Source: Nocardioides lianchengensis (GTDB lineage Bacteria > Actinomycetota > Actinomycetes > Propionibacteriales > Nocardioidaceae). From it: DNA of 64,000 bases. Positions 26,150 through 35,758 of this stretch are shown here, in pieces; position 1 is the stretch's first letter, and each line of letters starts with the position of its first letter. The stretch lies in NCBI RefSeq assembly GCF_900101465.1, contig NZ_FMZM01000018.1, positions 36,307 to 100,306 on the forward strand. The letters run 5' to 3'. The position numbers were made by a program, and so were the translations under genes. The notes under the pieces were generated by a model. That model was not told the origin of the DNA. It made no database searches and saw nothing but the letters and a program-made list of their open reading frames with translations.

Positions 26150-26773
26150 GGTCACCTCGCGCACGATCCACTCGAGGGTCGACTCGACGACGATCGCCAT
26201 CGCGTCGGCCTGCGAGACCGCTCCGCGGGCGGGCACCTTCAGCCCGTGGTCGCCACCGGGGACCACGGCGATCTCGGTCTCGGCCGGGAACTCCTCCGGG
26301 CGGCCCATGGCGTCGTTCTCACCCTGCACGACCAGGGTCGGTACGCCGGCCCCCGCCAGCTCGGGCAGCCGGCTCTTCTCGGGCTTCCCGGGCGGGTGCA
26401 GCGGGAACGACAGCGCCAGGCACCCCGCCGCCCCCGCCGGTACGGCGCAGCGCGCCGCCGACCGGGCCCCGGCCGAGCGGCCGCCCAGCACCAGCGGTCC
26501 AGCGGCGTCCACGGCCGCGACGGCGGCCAGCAGCGCCTCGTCCAGGGTCGGCGGTGGGGTCGCGACCTTCCGGCCGGCCACCCGCCAGGGCTGCTCGAGG
26601 AGCACGACCGTGAAGCCGTGCGAGGGCAGCGCCGCCGCCAGCGCGGCCAGGTCGCGCGCGTCGATCCCGCCTCCGGCGCCGTGGCTGAGCAGCAGCGTGG
26701 CGACCGGCTCGGGCGCCGCGTGGGTGACGAGGCGGGCCGCGCCGCGGGGGGTGTCGATCAGCCGCTCGCTCAT
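26129..26773 (-). CDS. Alpha/beta hydrolase family protein (KANL3/TEX30-like)
   Basis: A 214-residue alpha/beta hydrolase of the short KANL3/TEX30-like type. LLLSHGAGGGIDARDL near residue 27 is the oxyanion region, VLGGRSAGARSAARCA is the nucleophile elbow with serine, GENDAMGRPEEF carries the acid, and GGDHGLKV the histidine. It overlaps the SRAP gene stop by four bases. Its 3' end contains the SigR promoter of the next gene. Substrate unknown. Confidence 0.82.
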   Translation of the reverse strand: MSERLIDTPRGAARLVTHAAPEPVATLLLSHGAGGGIDARDLAALAAALPSHGFTVVLLEQPWRVAGRKVATPPPTLDEALLAAVAAVDAAGPLVLGGRSAGARSAARCAVPAGAAGCLALSFPLHPPGKPEKSRLPELAGAGVPTLVVQGENDAMGRPEEFPAETEIAVVPGGDHGLKVPARGAVSQADAMAIVVESTLEWIVREVTGNGAPG

Positions 26774-27519
26774 TCCACGACCTCCTCGAGCGGGATCGGC
26801 GCGACCAGCTCGGCCCCGTTGTTGCGGACGTTGTTGACCAGCGTCGGGACGGCGTACGCCTCGAGTGCCCCGGGGGCGGCGGGGACCAGCAGGTCGAGCA
26901 GGCCGTCCTGCGGGGCGGCCGGATCGAGCCAGTCCGCCCACCGCTCGCGCTCGACCATCAGCGGCATCCGGTCGTGGATGTGGCCGAGGTCGTCCTCGGC
27001 GTCGGTGGTGATCACGGTGCAGGTCCAGCGCCAGCGCGCAGGGTCGTCGTCGGCCCGCGTCGGGTCGCGCCAGAGCTCGTACAGCCCGGCCATCGCCAGC
27101 GTGCCGCCGTCCTTCGGGCGGATGAAGAAGGGCTGCTTGACCGGCTTGCCGTTCTTCGCCACCTGGGAGGTGGGGTACCACTCGAAGTAGCCGTCCGCCG
27201 GCAGCAGGCAGCGGCGCTTCGCGAACGCCTTCCGGTACGCCGGCTTCTCGGCCACCGTCTCCATCCGCGCGTTGATCATCCGGCTGCCGATCGACGGGTC
27301 CTTGGCCCAGGACGGCACCAGCCCCCAGGTCAGCACCCGCAGCTGGCGCAGCGACTCGCTCGAGTCCTTCGAGGGCGGCCGTTCGAGGACGGCGTACACC
27401 TCCTTGGTGGGCGCGACGTTGTAGTCGGGCTCGAGCGGTGCCTCGATCATCTCCTCGGCGATCTCGAACTCCTCGACGAGGTCCTCGGGGCGCCGCGTGG
27501 ACGCGTACCGGCCGCACAT
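26770..27519 (-). CDS. SOS response-associated peptidase (SRAP / YedK / HMCES)
   Basis: A 249-residue SRAP protein that caps abasic sites in single-stranded DNA by a thiazolidine link through Cys2. The start MCGRYA gives the catalytic cysteine after methionine removal. Other active-site parts are visible: DYNVAPT (Asn), DGYFEWYPT (Glu) and HIHDRMPLMV (His). M. tuberculosis carries the orthologue (Rv3226c) at the same place between sigH and aroA. Together with the hydrolase it lies upstream of sigR. Confidence 0.92.
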   Translation of the reverse strand: MCGRYASTRRPEDLVEEFEIAEEMIEAPLEPDYNVAPTKEVYAVLERPPSKDSSESLRQLRVLTWGLVPSWAKDPSIGSRMINARMETVAEKPAYRKAFAKRRCLLPADGYFEWYPTSQVAKNGKPVKQPFFIRPKDGGTLAMAGLYELWRDPTRADDDPARWRWTCTVITTDAEDDLGHIHDRMPLMVERERWADWLDPAAPQDGLLDLLVPAAPGALEAYAVPTLVNNVRNNGAELVAPIPLEEVVE

Positions 27520-27550
27520 GGGTCCACCCTAGGGCGGGTAAGAAGGGTCC

Positions 27551-28075
27551 ATGACCGTCAGCCGCCTCGTCGCCCGTCCCATGCTCGCCTCGATCTTCCT
27601 CGTCGGGGCCACGACCGCTCTGAAGAACGCCGAGGCGTCAGCGGTCAAGGCCAAGGCCGTCACCGACCGCGTCGTGCCCGCGGTCAAGAGGGCCGGCATC
27701 CCGCTCCCCGAGGACCCCGCCACCCTGGTCCGGCTCAACGCCGGCGTCCAGGTCGCCGCCGCGCTCGGCCTCGCCACCGGTCGCGCCCCGCGCCTGTCGG
27801 CCGCGGTGCTGGCCGCGTCTTTGGTGCCGACCACCGCAGCCGGCCACCGCTACTGGGAGGTCCAGGACCCGGCCCAGAAGACCCAGCAGAAGCTGCACTT
27901 CTTCAAGAACGTCTCGCTGCTCGGCGGTCTGGTGATCGCCGCGGGCGACACCGACGGGAAGCCGGGCGTCGCCTGGCGCGCCCGCCGGGCCGCCAAGGAC
28001 GCCCGCCGCGAGGCGAAGCACCTCGCGGTCGCCGCCCGGCACGAGGCCAAGCTGGTGAAGGCGAAGGTCTCCTGA
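27551..28075 (+). CDS. DoxX family membrane protein
   Basis: A 174-residue DoxX-type protein with four membrane helices. It starts VSRLVARPMLASIFLVGATT, and the motif HRYWEVQDPAQKTQQKLHFF near residue 100 is typical of actinobacterial members. The C-terminal 40 residues are basic (KDARREAKHLAVAARHEAKL) and likely cytoplasmic. DoxX-like proteins can form membrane oxidoreductase complexes in thiol stress; a link to nearby sigR is suggestive only. Confidence 0.85.
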   Translation: MTVSRLVARPMLASIFLVGATTALKNAEASAVKAKAVTDRVVPAVKRAGIPLPEDPATLVRLNAGVQVAAALGLATGRAPRLSAAVLAASLVPTTAAGHRYWEVQDPAQKTQQKLHFFKNVSLLGGLVIAAGDTDGKPGVAWRARRAAKDARREAKHLAVAARHEAKLVKAKVS

Positions 28076-28087
28076 AGTCTCGATAGA

Positions 28088-29371
28088 GTGCCGCGCGTGA
28101 CGAGCGTCCCCGATCCCTGGCCCGCCCCCCGCGCGACCTCTCCGGTCGACGCCGTCGTCACCCTCCCCGGGAGCAAGTCGCTGACCAACCGGGCGCTGGT
28201 CCTGGCGGCGGTGGCCGACGGCCCCTCCGTCGTACGACGGGCCCTGCGCTCGCGCGACACCGCATTGATGGCGGCGGCGCTGACCTCCCTCGGCTCGGCC
28301 GTCGACACCGCCGGCGAGGACTGGTCGGTCACCCCGGCGCCGTTCGCCGGCGACGTCGCGGTGGACGTCGGCCTGGCCGGCACCGTGATGCGGTTCGTGC
28401 CGCCGATCGCCGGCCTGACCCGCGGGACCGTGGCCTTCGACGGCGACGCCCACATGCGCAACCGGCCGGTCGGCGAGGTGCTCACGGCGCTGCGCGGGCT
28501 CGGGGTGCAGGTCGACGGCGACGCGCTGCCGTTCACGCTCCGGGGCAGCGGCACGGTCCGCGGCGGCACCGTCGTGGTCGACGCCTCGGCGTCCTCGCAG
28601 TTCATCTCCGCGCTGCTGCTGGCCGGCGCCCGCTACGAGCAGGGCGTCGACGTGCGCCACGACGGCACGCCGGTCCCCTCGCTCCCCCACATCGACATGA
28701 CCGTGGCGATGCTGCGTCAGCACGGGGTCGAGGTCGACGACCCTGGGTCGGGCGGAGGCGCGAACCGCTGGACGGTCGCCCCGGGCCCGGTGCGCCCCGT
28801 CGACCACGTCATCGAGCCCGACCTCTCGAACGCCGCACCGTTCCTCGCCCTGGCGGCGGTCTCCGGCGGCACGGTCACCGTGCGCGACTGGCCGCGAGCG
28901 ACCACCCAGGCCGGCGACGCGCTGCGCGGGATCCTGGCGCAGATGGGCTGCGAGGTCGGGTTCACCGACGCCGGCCTGCGCGTGACCGGGCCCGACGAGC
29001 TGCAGGGCGTCGACCTCGACCTGCACGACGTGGGCGAGCTCGCCCCGGCGGTGGCGGCGCTCTGCGCGCTGGCCACCACGCCGTCCCACCTGCGCGGCAT
29101 CGCGCACATCCGGCACCACGAGACCGACCGGCTGGCCGCCCTGGCCAAGGAGCTCGGCGGCCTCGGCGCCGACGTCGTCGAGCGTCCCGACGGGCTCGAC
29201 CTGCGGCCCGCCCCGCTGGGCGGCGGCCTTTTCCACACCTACGCCGACCACCGGATGGCCCACGCGGGCGTCATCGTCGGCGCGGCGGTCGACGGCGTCC
29301 TGGTCGAGAACGTCGCCACCACCGGCAAGACCTTCCCCGACTTCGCCGGCTTCTGGTCCGGGCTGTTCTGA
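28088..29371 (+). CDS. aroA: 3-phosphoshikimate 1-carboxyvinyltransferase (EPSP synthase)
   Basis: A 427-residue EPSP synthase, the sixth step of the shikimate pathway, joining shikimate-3-phosphate and phosphoenolpyruvate. Family marks: LPGSKSLTNRALVLAAVADG near the start, the GLAGTVMRFVPP site (the actinobacterial form of GNAGT), ASASSQFISALLLAGA, PDLSNAAPFLALAA and ADHRMAHAG near the end. The GTG start at 28088 is used; a second GTG three codons on is possible. Its stop overlaps the rsgA start by one base. The order aroA-rsgA matches mycobacteria. Confidence 0.95.
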   Translation: MPRVTSVPDPWPAPRATSPVDAVVTLPGSKSLTNRALVLAAVADGPSVVRRALRSRDTALMAAALTSLGSAVDTAGEDWSVTPAPFAGDVAVDVGLAGTVMRFVPPIAGLTRGTVAFDGDAHMRNRPVGEVLTALRGLGVQVDGDALPFTLRGSGTVRGGTVVVDASASSQFISALLLAGARYEQGVDVRHDGTPVPSLPHIDMTVAMLRQHGVEVDDPGSGGGANRWTVAPGPVRPVDHVIEPDLSNAAPFLALAAVSGGTVTVRDWPRATTQAGDALRGILAQMGCEVGFTDAGLRVTGPDELQGVDLDLHDVGELAPAVAALCALATTPSHLRGIAHIRHHETDRLAALAKELGGLGADVVERPDGLDLRPAPLGGGLFHTYADHRMAHAGVIVGAAVDGVLVENVATTGKTFPDFAGFWSGLF

Positions 29372-30375
29372 TGCCGTCGGGGCGCTACTCCGACCAGGAC
29401 GTCGAGCACTACGAGCGCCCCCGCCGCCGGACCCGCCCCCGCACCAAGGAGCGCCCGTCGTACGACGACGCGGTGACCGGCGTGGTCGTGACCGTCGACC
29501 GGGGTCGCTACACGCTGCTGGTCGACGGCCGGACCGTGATGGCGATGAAGGCGCGCCCGCTGGGCCGCAAGGGCGTGGTCGTCGGCGACCGGGTCCGGGT
29601 CGTGGGCGACGTGTCGGGCGACGACGGGAGCCTGTCGCGGATCGTCGAGGTGAGCGAGCGGGTGACCGTGCTCCGTCGTACCGCCGACGACGACGATCCG
29701 GTCGAGCGGATCATCGTCGCCAACGCCGAGCAGCTGGTGATCGTCACCGCGCTCGCCGACCCCGAGCCCCAGCCGCGGCTCATCGACCGGGCGCTGGTGG
29801 CCGCCTTCGACGCCGGCATGCAGCCGCTGCTCTGCCTGACCAAGGCCGACCTGGCCGACGCCGAGACGCTGCTGTCGACGTACCGCTCGCTGGGCGTGCC
29901 GTGGGTGGTCACCCGGCGCGGCGGCGACCTTGCCGAGGTGCGCGAGCGCCTGGCCGGACGCACCAGCGTGCTGGTGGGCTCCAGCGGCGTCGGCAAGTCG
30001 ACCCTGGTGAACGCGCTGGTCCCGGACGCGGGCCGCGAGGTCGGCATCGTCAACGCCGTCACCGGCCGCGGCCGGCACACCTCGACGTCGGCCTACATGC
30101 TGGAGCTCCCCCGCACCGAGGCGCAGGGCGTCGGGTGGATCATCGACACTCCCGGCATCCGCTCCTTCGGACTGGCCCACGTCCAGCCCGAGCACCTCAT
30201 CGAGGCCTTCCCGGACCTCGACGAGATGACCGAGGACTGCCCGCGCGGCTGCACCCACGGCACGGACGAGCCCGAGTGCGGTCTCGACGAGGCGCTCGCC
30301 GCCGGCACCGCCGACCCCGAGCGGGTCTCCTCGTTCCGGCGGCTGCTGGCCGCGCGGAGCGAGCCTCTGTACTGA
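29371..30375 (+). CDS. rsgA: Ribosome small-subunit-dependent GTPase A
   Basis: A 334-residue circularly permuted GTPase that aids late 30S maturation. An N-terminal OB-fold (VVVGDRVRVVGDVSGDDG) is followed by the permuted motifs: G4 LCLTKADLAD, then G1 GSSGVGKSTLVNALV, then G3 IDTPGIRSFGL. The zinc-binding C-terminus reads CPRGCTHGTDEPECG. One-base overlap with aroA. Confidence 0.95.
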   Translation: MPSGRYSDQDVEHYERPRRRTRPRTKERPSYDDAVTGVVVTVDRGRYTLLVDGRTVMAMKARPLGRKGVVVGDRVRVVGDVSGDDGSLSRIVEVSERVTVLRRTADDDDPVERIIVANAEQLVIVTALADPEPQPRLIDRALVAAFDAGMQPLLCLTKADLADAETLLSTYRSLGVPWVVTRRGGDLAEVRERLAGRTSVLVGSSGVGKSTLVNALVPDAGREVGIVNAVTGRGRHTSTSAYMLELPRTEAQGVGWIIDTPGIRSFGLAHVQPEHLIEAFPDLDEMTEDCPRGCTHGTDEPECGLDEALAAGTADPERVSSFRRLLAARSEPLY

Positions 30376-30384
30376 GCGCCCCGG

Positions 30385-30831
30385 TCAGGCGGTCGTGCCG
30401 TACCACGCGATCTGCGCGCCCGCGTCGCCGACGAGCACCGTGTAGACCGCGGTGACGATCGCCAGCACGCCGACCAGGCCGGCGAGCGCGAGGCGGGTGG
30501 GGCCGGAGCGGGTGTGCAGCCAGGCGGCGACGAACGAGACCAGCGCGAAGGCGGTCACGCTGATCCGCAGCATCCCGGCGCGTTCCTCGTGGGTCTCGAC
30601 GAGCGCGGCGAGCGGGCCGCCGTACTCGTTGGCCTCGGTGAGCTGCTCGCCCGAGAAGTAGGCGACCCAGACCGACACGGTGGCGATCAGCACCGAGACG
30701 ACCAGGGGCCAGCGGAGCCGATCGCGCCAGCGCGGGACCAGGTAGGCGAGGCCGGCGAGGGCGGCGAGCGGCCCGAAGACCACCGCCGCATGCACGACCA
30801 GGGCGTGCAGTGGGAGTCCGTTGATGTCCAT
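30385..30831 (-). CDS. DUF2231-type membrane protein
   Basis: A 148-residue protein with four membrane helices. The start MDINGLPLHALVVHAAVVFG carries the His-containing motif of the DUF2231 family, which may bind heme or quinone; a second conserved His is in ALVETHEERAGM. The gene is convergent with rsgA, ten bases apart, and divergent from hisN. Function unknown. Confidence 0.83.
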   Translation of the reverse strand: MDINGLPLHALVVHAAVVFGPLAALAGLAYLVPRWRDRLRWPLVVSVLIATVSVWVAYFSGEQLTEANEYGGPLAALVETHEERAGMLRISVTAFALVSFVAAWLHTRSGPTRLALAGLVGVLAIVTAVYTVLVGDAGAQIAWYGTTA

Positions 30832-30866
30832 GGTTGAACGTTAAGCCAGATTGCTGAAAGTAGCCT

Positions 30867-31748
30867 GTGCTCGTGGCCACCGACTTCACCGACGACCTGC
30901 GCCTCGCGCACGTCCTCGCCGACGACGCCGACTCGCTCACGACGGCGAGGTTCAAGGCGCTCGACCTGCACGTCATGAGCAAGCCCGACCTGACCCCCGT
31001 CACCGACGCCGACGAGGCGGTCGAGGAGATGATCCGGCGCACCCTCGGGCGCACCCGGTCCCGCGACGCGATCACCGGCGAGGAGCAGGGCTCGACCGGC
31101 ACCAGCGCCCGCCGGTGGATCGTCGACCCGATCGACGGCACCAAGAACTTCGTCCGCGGCGTGCCCGTGTGGGCGACCCTGATCTCGCTCGCCGTCGACG
31201 ACGAGGTGGTCGTGGGCGTGGTCTCCGCGCCCCAGCTGCAGCGCCGCTGGTGGGCGTCGACTGGCAACGGCGCCTGGACCGGGAAGTCGCTGCTCAAGGC
31301 CACCCAGTGCCAGGTCTCCGACGTCCGACGCCTCGAGGACGCCTCGCTGTCCTACGCCTCGCTGGGCGGCTGGGAGGAGCGCGGCCGGCTCGACGACTTC
31401 CTCTCGCTGATGCGCCGCTGCTGGCGCACCCGGGCGTACGGCGACTTCTGGTCCTACATGCTGCTCGCCGAGGGCGCGGTCGACATCGCCGCCGAGCCCG
31501 AGCTGCAGGTCTACGACATGGCGGCGCTCGACGTCATCGTGCGCGAGGCCGGCGGCCGGTTCACCTCGCTCGACGGCACCGACGGGCCGTTCGGCGGGAA
31601 CGCGCTGGCCACCAACGGCCACCTGCACGAGGCCGCCCTGTCGTTCCTGGGCTCGCTCGGCGACGACGATGACGACCCCGACGTACGACGGACCGGTCCC
31701 GGCTCGGTCAGCGACCTCCGCTCCCGGCGGCCTCCCACCCCGTCGTGA
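30867..31748 (+). CDS. hisN: Histidinol-phosphatase, inositol-monophosphatase family
   Basis: A 293-residue phosphatase of the IMPase fold. Metal-binding motifs are GEEQGSTG near residue 70 and WIVDPIDGTKNFVRGVPVW near residue 88; the C-terminal motif AALDVIVREAGGRF completes the active site. The substrate-specificity loop and length fit actinobacterial HisN (Rv3137 type), which finishes histidine biosynthesis from histidinol phosphate. An Asp-rich tail (GDDDDDPD) and about 25 poorly conserved residues follow the fold. Start GTG at 30867; a second GTG two codons on is possible. Confidence 0.88.
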   Translation: MLVATDFTDDLRLAHVLADDADSLTTARFKALDLHVMSKPDLTPVTDADEAVEEMIRRTLGRTRSRDAITGEEQGSTGTSARRWIVDPIDGTKNFVRGVPVWATLISLAVDDEVVVGVVSAPQLQRRWWASTGNGAWTGKSLLKATQCQVSDVRRLEDASLSYASLGGWEERGRLDDFLSLMRRCWRTRAYGDFWSYMLLAEGAVDIAAEPELQVYDMAALDVIVREAGGRFTSLDGTDGPFGGNALATNGHLHEAALSFLGSLGDDDDDPDVRRTGPGSVSDLRSRRPPTPS

Positions 31749-31789
31749 CGCCGTAGATTTGTGACCCGCGTCACCACTACCGTCGGTGC

Positions 31790-32221
31790 ATGAACATCGG
31801 TGACGTCCTGAAGGCCAAGCCCAGCGCGACCGTGGTGACCATCGGACCGGAGGCAGGGGTGCGCGAGCTGATCGCGCTGCTCGCCGAGCACAACGTGGGC
31901 GCGCTGATCGTCAGCGGCGACGGCGACCGCGTCGAGGGGATCGTCAGCGAGCGCGACGTCGTACGCCACCTCCACCACGACGGCACGGTCGTCCACAACA
32001 CCGTCGGCGCGATCATGACGTCCGTGGTCGAGACCTGCGCGCCGGACACCGACCTCGATGCGCTGATGAAGACGATGACCGACCGCCGGATCCGGCACGT
32101 GCCGGTGGTCGACGACGGCCGCCTGGTCGGCATCATCAGCATCGGCGACGTGGTCAAGCACCGCATCGACCAGCTGGAGTTCGAGCGCGACCAGCTCGAC
32201 AGCTACGTGCACCAGACCTGA
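31790..32221 (+). CDS. CBS domain-containing protein
   Basis: A 143-residue protein made of a CBS pair. Repeat 1 covers about residues 5-60 (KPSATVVTIGPEAGVRELIA and VEGIVSERDVVRHLH), repeat 2 about residues 70-130 (CAPDTDLDALMKTM and VPVVDDGRLVGIISIGDVVK). Such proteins bind adenine nucleotides and often act as energy sensors. There is no attached catalytic domain. No clear ribosome-binding site precedes the ATG. Confidence 0.9.
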   Translation: MNIGDVLKAKPSATVVTIGPEAGVRELIALLAEHNVGALIVSGDGDRVEGIVSERDVVRHLHHDGTVVHNTVGAIMTSVVETCAPDTDLDALMKTMTDRRIRHVPVVDDGRLVGIISIGDVVKHRIDQLEFERDQLDSYVHQT

Positions 32222-32240
32222 GCCGGGCGCCCGATCCGGG

Positions 32241-33020
32241 TCAGCCCAGGTCGGCGAAGGTGTCCGGCTTGTGCAGGATCGAGAACCGCTTGGCCGGCCA
32301 CACCCGGGCGAACACCTTGCCGACGACCAGGTCGGTCGGCACGAACTCGTTGCCGGGCACGCAGTCGGTCTCGTCCTTGCGGCACATGTGCTCGGAGGAG
32401 TCCGCCGAGGCGTCGCGGTGGTCGCCCATCACGAACAGCTCGCCGTCCGGCACCGGCCCGGTCGACCAGTCCGACTCGCAGTCGGTGACCATCGGGCCGT
32501 CGCAGTCCATGTCGTTGAGGGTGAAGTCCGACTCGATCGGCGTCCCGTTGACCATCAGCCGGCCCTGGTCGTCGCAGCACTCGATGACGTCGCCCGCGAC
32601 GCCGATGACCCGCTTCACCAGGTGTCCACCGGTCGGGTAGAGCCCGATCTTGCCGAGCGCCTTGCTGACCGGGCTGGTCGGACCGACGTCCTCCCCCGGG
32701 CCGAGCCAGCCGCCCGGGTCCTCGAAGACCACGATGTCGCCGCGCTCGGGGCTGCCCCCGCCCCAGTAGGAGACCTTCTGGACCAGGATCCGGTCGTTGA
32801 TCTCCAGGCCCGGCTCCATCGAGCCCGACGGGATGTAGAAGGCCTGGAGGAAGAGCGTCTTGACGATGAAGGAGAGGACCAGCGCCGCCCCGAGGAGCAC
32901 GACCGTCTCCTGCCAGAGCGAGAGCCGCCGCTTCGGCTCGGCCACGGCAGCGGGAGCGGGAGCGGGGTCCGGGGTGGCGCCCTCGTCGTCGTGCACGTCC
33001 ACGCTGCTCCGTCCGTTCAT
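32241..33020 (-). CDS. lepB: Signal peptidase I
   Basis: A 259-residue type I signal peptidase that removes signal peptides outside the membrane. A charged, proline-rich N-terminus precedes one membrane helix (VVLLGAALVLSFIVKTLFLQ). The catalytic serine is in IPSGSMEPGL and the general-base lysine in HLVKRVIGVAGD; box E reads MGDHRDASADSS. Several extracytoplasmic cysteines (ECCDD, DMDCDG, TDCESD, HMCRKDETDC) suggest disulfides. The ATG at 33020 is preferred; another at 33056 adds 12 residues but lacks a ribosome-binding site. Confidence 0.93.
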   Translation of the reverse strand: MNGRSSVDVHDDEGATPDPAPAPAAVAEPKRRLSLWQETVVLLGAALVLSFIVKTLFLQAFYIPSGSMEPGLEINDRILVQKVSYWGGGSPERGDIVVFEDPGGWLGPGEDVGPTSPVSKALGKIGLYPTGGHLVKRVIGVAGDVIECCDDQGRLMVNGTPIESDFTLNDMDCDGPMVTDCESDWSTGPVPDGELFVMGDHRDASADSSEHMCRKDETDCVPGNEFVPTDLVVGKVFARVWPAKRFSILHKPDTFADLG

Positions 33021-33164
33021 CAGCCCGTCCCGGCAGCGCGCCGGGGCGGTGGACATGGTGACACGTGGGCCTGAGAAATCCTCAGCGCGGCCCGCTGCCG
33101 GCCGATCAGCAGGTCGACGTGGCACGCGTGGTGCTGCCGCGCTGCTCCGGGGGGAGGTGGTGTC

Positions 33165-35720
33165 GTGCGGTCGAGCGCGCTCACCGGCCGGTTCCGCGCG
33201 GGCCCGCTGCACCTCGTCGGCTCGGCGTGCATCGTCTGGCACCTGCTCTGGATGGCCCTCGACCTGCCGCTCGCGGCGGTCGTGCTGCCCCTGACCTTCG
33301 CGGTGACCGTCGCCTGCTGCGGGGCGATCTCCTGGATCGACGTCCGCGGCTCCCGACGTGCCGGACGGCTGAAGACCCGACTGATCGGCGCCGGCACCAC
33401 CTCGATGGTCCTCAGCGTCCTCCTGGACACCCTCGACCCCACCCGCGGCGGTGTCACCGGGGACGTCGCCGACCTCGCCCAGCTGGCCGGCTACGGATGC
33501 GTCGGGGCTGCGCTGATCGCGCTCCTGGCCCACCGGCTGCAGGTCAACAGCATCGACACGTTCCTCGACGTGGCCACGGTCCTCACCGTCAGCATCCTGA
33601 TCTTCTGGGCCGCCTCGCTGGAGGAGACGCTGCTGGCCGGCGACGGAGCCTCCCTGTTCGGCCGGGCACTCACCAGCGCCTACCCCGTCGTCGACGCCGT
33701 CCTCCTGGCCCTCGTCCTGCGGGTCCTGCTGGACCCTCGCTCGCGCTCGTGGACCAGCGCCCGACTGGCCGTCGGCATCTGCTTCTGGCTGGTCGCCGAC
33801 ACCTGCTCGCTGGTCCTCGGCCTGGAGCGCGACAGCACCATCCTCACCGCCGGGACCCTGCTCGGCACCGCCCTCATCGCCCGGGCTCTCTTCGTCCCGG
33901 TCCACCGCGTCGCCGCCGCCGAGCACGACGAGCTGTGCCGCCGCAGCATCCTGCGCCGCTCCGCGGTGGCCGTGCTGCCGCTGCTGGTGCCGCCGGTGAT
34001 GCCACTGCTCGACCCGGATCCGGGCCAGGCCCGCGACGTGGCCGCGCAGATGGTCGGCTTCGTCGTGCTGCTGGCCCTGACCTTCGTCCGCACGGTCCGC
34101 CTGCTCGACGAGGACCGCCGTACCCGGCGCGAGCTCGCGGACGCCCGCGACGCCGCCCTGGAGGCCTCGCGGGCGAAGTCGTCGTTCCTCGCGACCATGA
34201 GCCACGAGATCCGCACACCGATGAACGGCGTCATCGGGCTGACCGGCCTGCTGCTCGGGACCGAGCTCGACGCCCGTCAGCGGCAGTACGCCGACGGCGT
34301 GCACGGGGCCGGTCAGCAGCTGCTGAGCATCATCAACGACATCCTCGACTTCTCGAAGGTCGAAGCCGGCCACCTGGAGCTGGAGGAGATCGACTTCGAC
34401 CTCTCGCAGGTCGTCGAGCAGGCCACCGAGCTGCTGGCGGAGATCGCCCAGGGCAAGGGCCTGGAGCTGCTCGCCTACTGCGCTCCCGACGTACCGCTCG
34501 GCCTGCGCGGGGACCCGACCCGGCTGCGCCAGGTGCTGGTCAACCTGGTCGGGAACGCGGTCAAGTTCACCGCCGCCGGCGAGGTCGCCGTCTCCGCCCA
34601 CCTGCGAACCCACGGCGACGACGGGTCGGTGGTCGTGCGGTTCGAGGTGCGCGACACCGGCGTCGGCATCGCCGCCCGCGAGCAGGAGCACCTCTTCGAG
34701 CCGTTCGCCCAGGCGGACTCCTCCACGACCCGTCGGTACGGCGGCACCGGCCTCGGCCTGGCCATCTCCCACCAGCTGGTGACCGCGATGGGCGGCGGCC
34801 TCGACCTGGCGTCGGTGCCCGGCGAGGGCAGCACCTTCGGCTTCGAGCTGCCGCTGCGGCTCGCCCACGACCCCGAGACCGCGGCGACGCCGCCCGCCGA
34901 GGTGCTGGTCGGCGCGAAGGTGATCCTGGTCGACGACAACGAGACCAACCGGCTGGTCCTGCACGAGCAGACCTCCGCCTGGGGCCTGCGGCCCAGCGTC
35001 GCCGCCGACGGGCCGACGGCCCTCGCGATGATGCGCGAGGCGGCCGAGCTGGGCGAGCCGTTCCAGCTCGCCGTGCTCGACATGGTGATGCCCGGCATGA
35101 ACGGTCTCGAGGTCGCCCAGGCGGTCACCCGCGGCCGGCCCCCTCGGCCGGCCCTGGTGCTGCTGACCTCCGGTCCGGAGATCAGCACCGGCGAGGCCAC
35201 CGCGGCCGGGATCGCCGCCCGGCTCACCAAGCCGGTGCACCTGGCGCGGCTCCGCGAGTCACTGGTCCAGGCCCTCGGCTCCCGGGGGGCGGAGCTGCCG
35301 GTCGCCGGGCGGCCGGTCGTGCCCCACGAGGAGCGCCCGCACCGCGGGCACGTGCTGATCGTGGAGGACAGCGAGATCAACCAGCTGGTCGCGACCGGGA
35401 TCCTGGAGCACCTCGGCTTCAGCACCGAGCTCGCCGACGACGGCCGCTCGGCGCTCGCGCTGCTCGAGCACACGTCGTACGACGTCGTCCTGATGGACTG
35501 CCAGATGCCCGACATCGACGGCTACGAGGCGACCCGCGAGCTGCGGCGGCGCGAGGCCGGCGGGCGTCGTACCCCGGTGATCGCGCTGACCGCCGGCGCC
35601 GTCGAGGGTGAGCGTGAGCGTTGCCTGGCCGCCGGCATGGACGACTACCTCGCCAAGCCGATCGACCCGGCCGACGTCGACGCCGTGCTGACCCGATGGC
35701 TCGGCGAGGTCGTGGCCTGA
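33165..35720 (+). CDS. Membrane hybrid sensor histidine kinase with two receiver domains
   Basis: An 851-residue hybrid kinase. Residues 1-310 contain about eight membrane helices without a known sensor domain. A linker coil leads to the HisKA domain with the phosphorylated His in FLATMSHEIRTPMNGVIGLT, then a HATPase domain (LVNLVGNAVKF, DTGVGIAAREQ, GGTGLGLAISH). Two receiver domains follow: the first has Asp in VLDMVMPGMNG and the second in VLMDCQMPDIDG. The GTG start at 33165 has GGGGAGG upstream. There is no histidine phosphotransfer domain, so a separate partner is expected. Signal unknown. Confidence 0.9.
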   Translation: MRSSALTGRFRAGPLHLVGSACIVWHLLWMALDLPLAAVVLPLTFAVTVACCGAISWIDVRGSRRAGRLKTRLIGAGTTSMVLSVLLDTLDPTRGGVTGDVADLAQLAGYGCVGAALIALLAHRLQVNSIDTFLDVATVLTVSILIFWAASLEETLLAGDGASLFGRALTSAYPVVDAVLLALVLRVLLDPRSRSWTSARLAVGICFWLVADTCSLVLGLERDSTILTAGTLLGTALIARALFVPVHRVAAAEHDELCRRSILRRSAVAVLPLLVPPVMPLLDPDPGQARDVAAQMVGFVVLLALTFVRTVRLLDEDRRTRRELADARDAALEASRAKSSFLATMSHEIRTPMNGVIGLTGLLLGTELDARQRQYADGVHGAGQQLLSIINDILDFSKVEAGHLELEEIDFDLSQVVEQATELLAEIAQGKGLELLAYCAPDVPLGLRGDPTRLRQVLVNLVGNAVKFTAAGEVAVSAHLRTHGDDGSVVVRFEVRDTGVGIAAREQEHLFEPFAQADSSTTRRYGGTGLGLAISHQLVTAMGGGLDLASVPGEGSTFGFELPLRLAHDPETAATPPAEVLVGAKVILVDDNETNRLVLHEQTSAWGLRPSVAADGPTALAMMREAAELGEPFQLAVLDMVMPGMNGLEVAQAVTRGRPPRPALVLLTSGPEISTGEATAAGIAARLTKPVHLARLRESLVQALGSRGAELPVAGRPVVPHEERPHRGHVLIVEDSEINQLVATGILEHLGFSTELADDGRSALALLEHTSYDVVLMDCQMPDIDGYEATRELRRREAGGRRTPVIALTAGAVEGERERCLAAGMDDYLAKPIDPADVDAVLTRWLGEVVA

Positions 35721-35758
35721 CGGCTCCAGGGCCGTCCTCGATGGCTAGGGTGGGTTTC

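Noticed and set aside
26066..26171. SigR start at 26171.
   Set aside because: The SigR promoter at 26123-26149 lies downstream of that codon, and the extra residues overlap the hydrolase gene and are not conserved in pattern.
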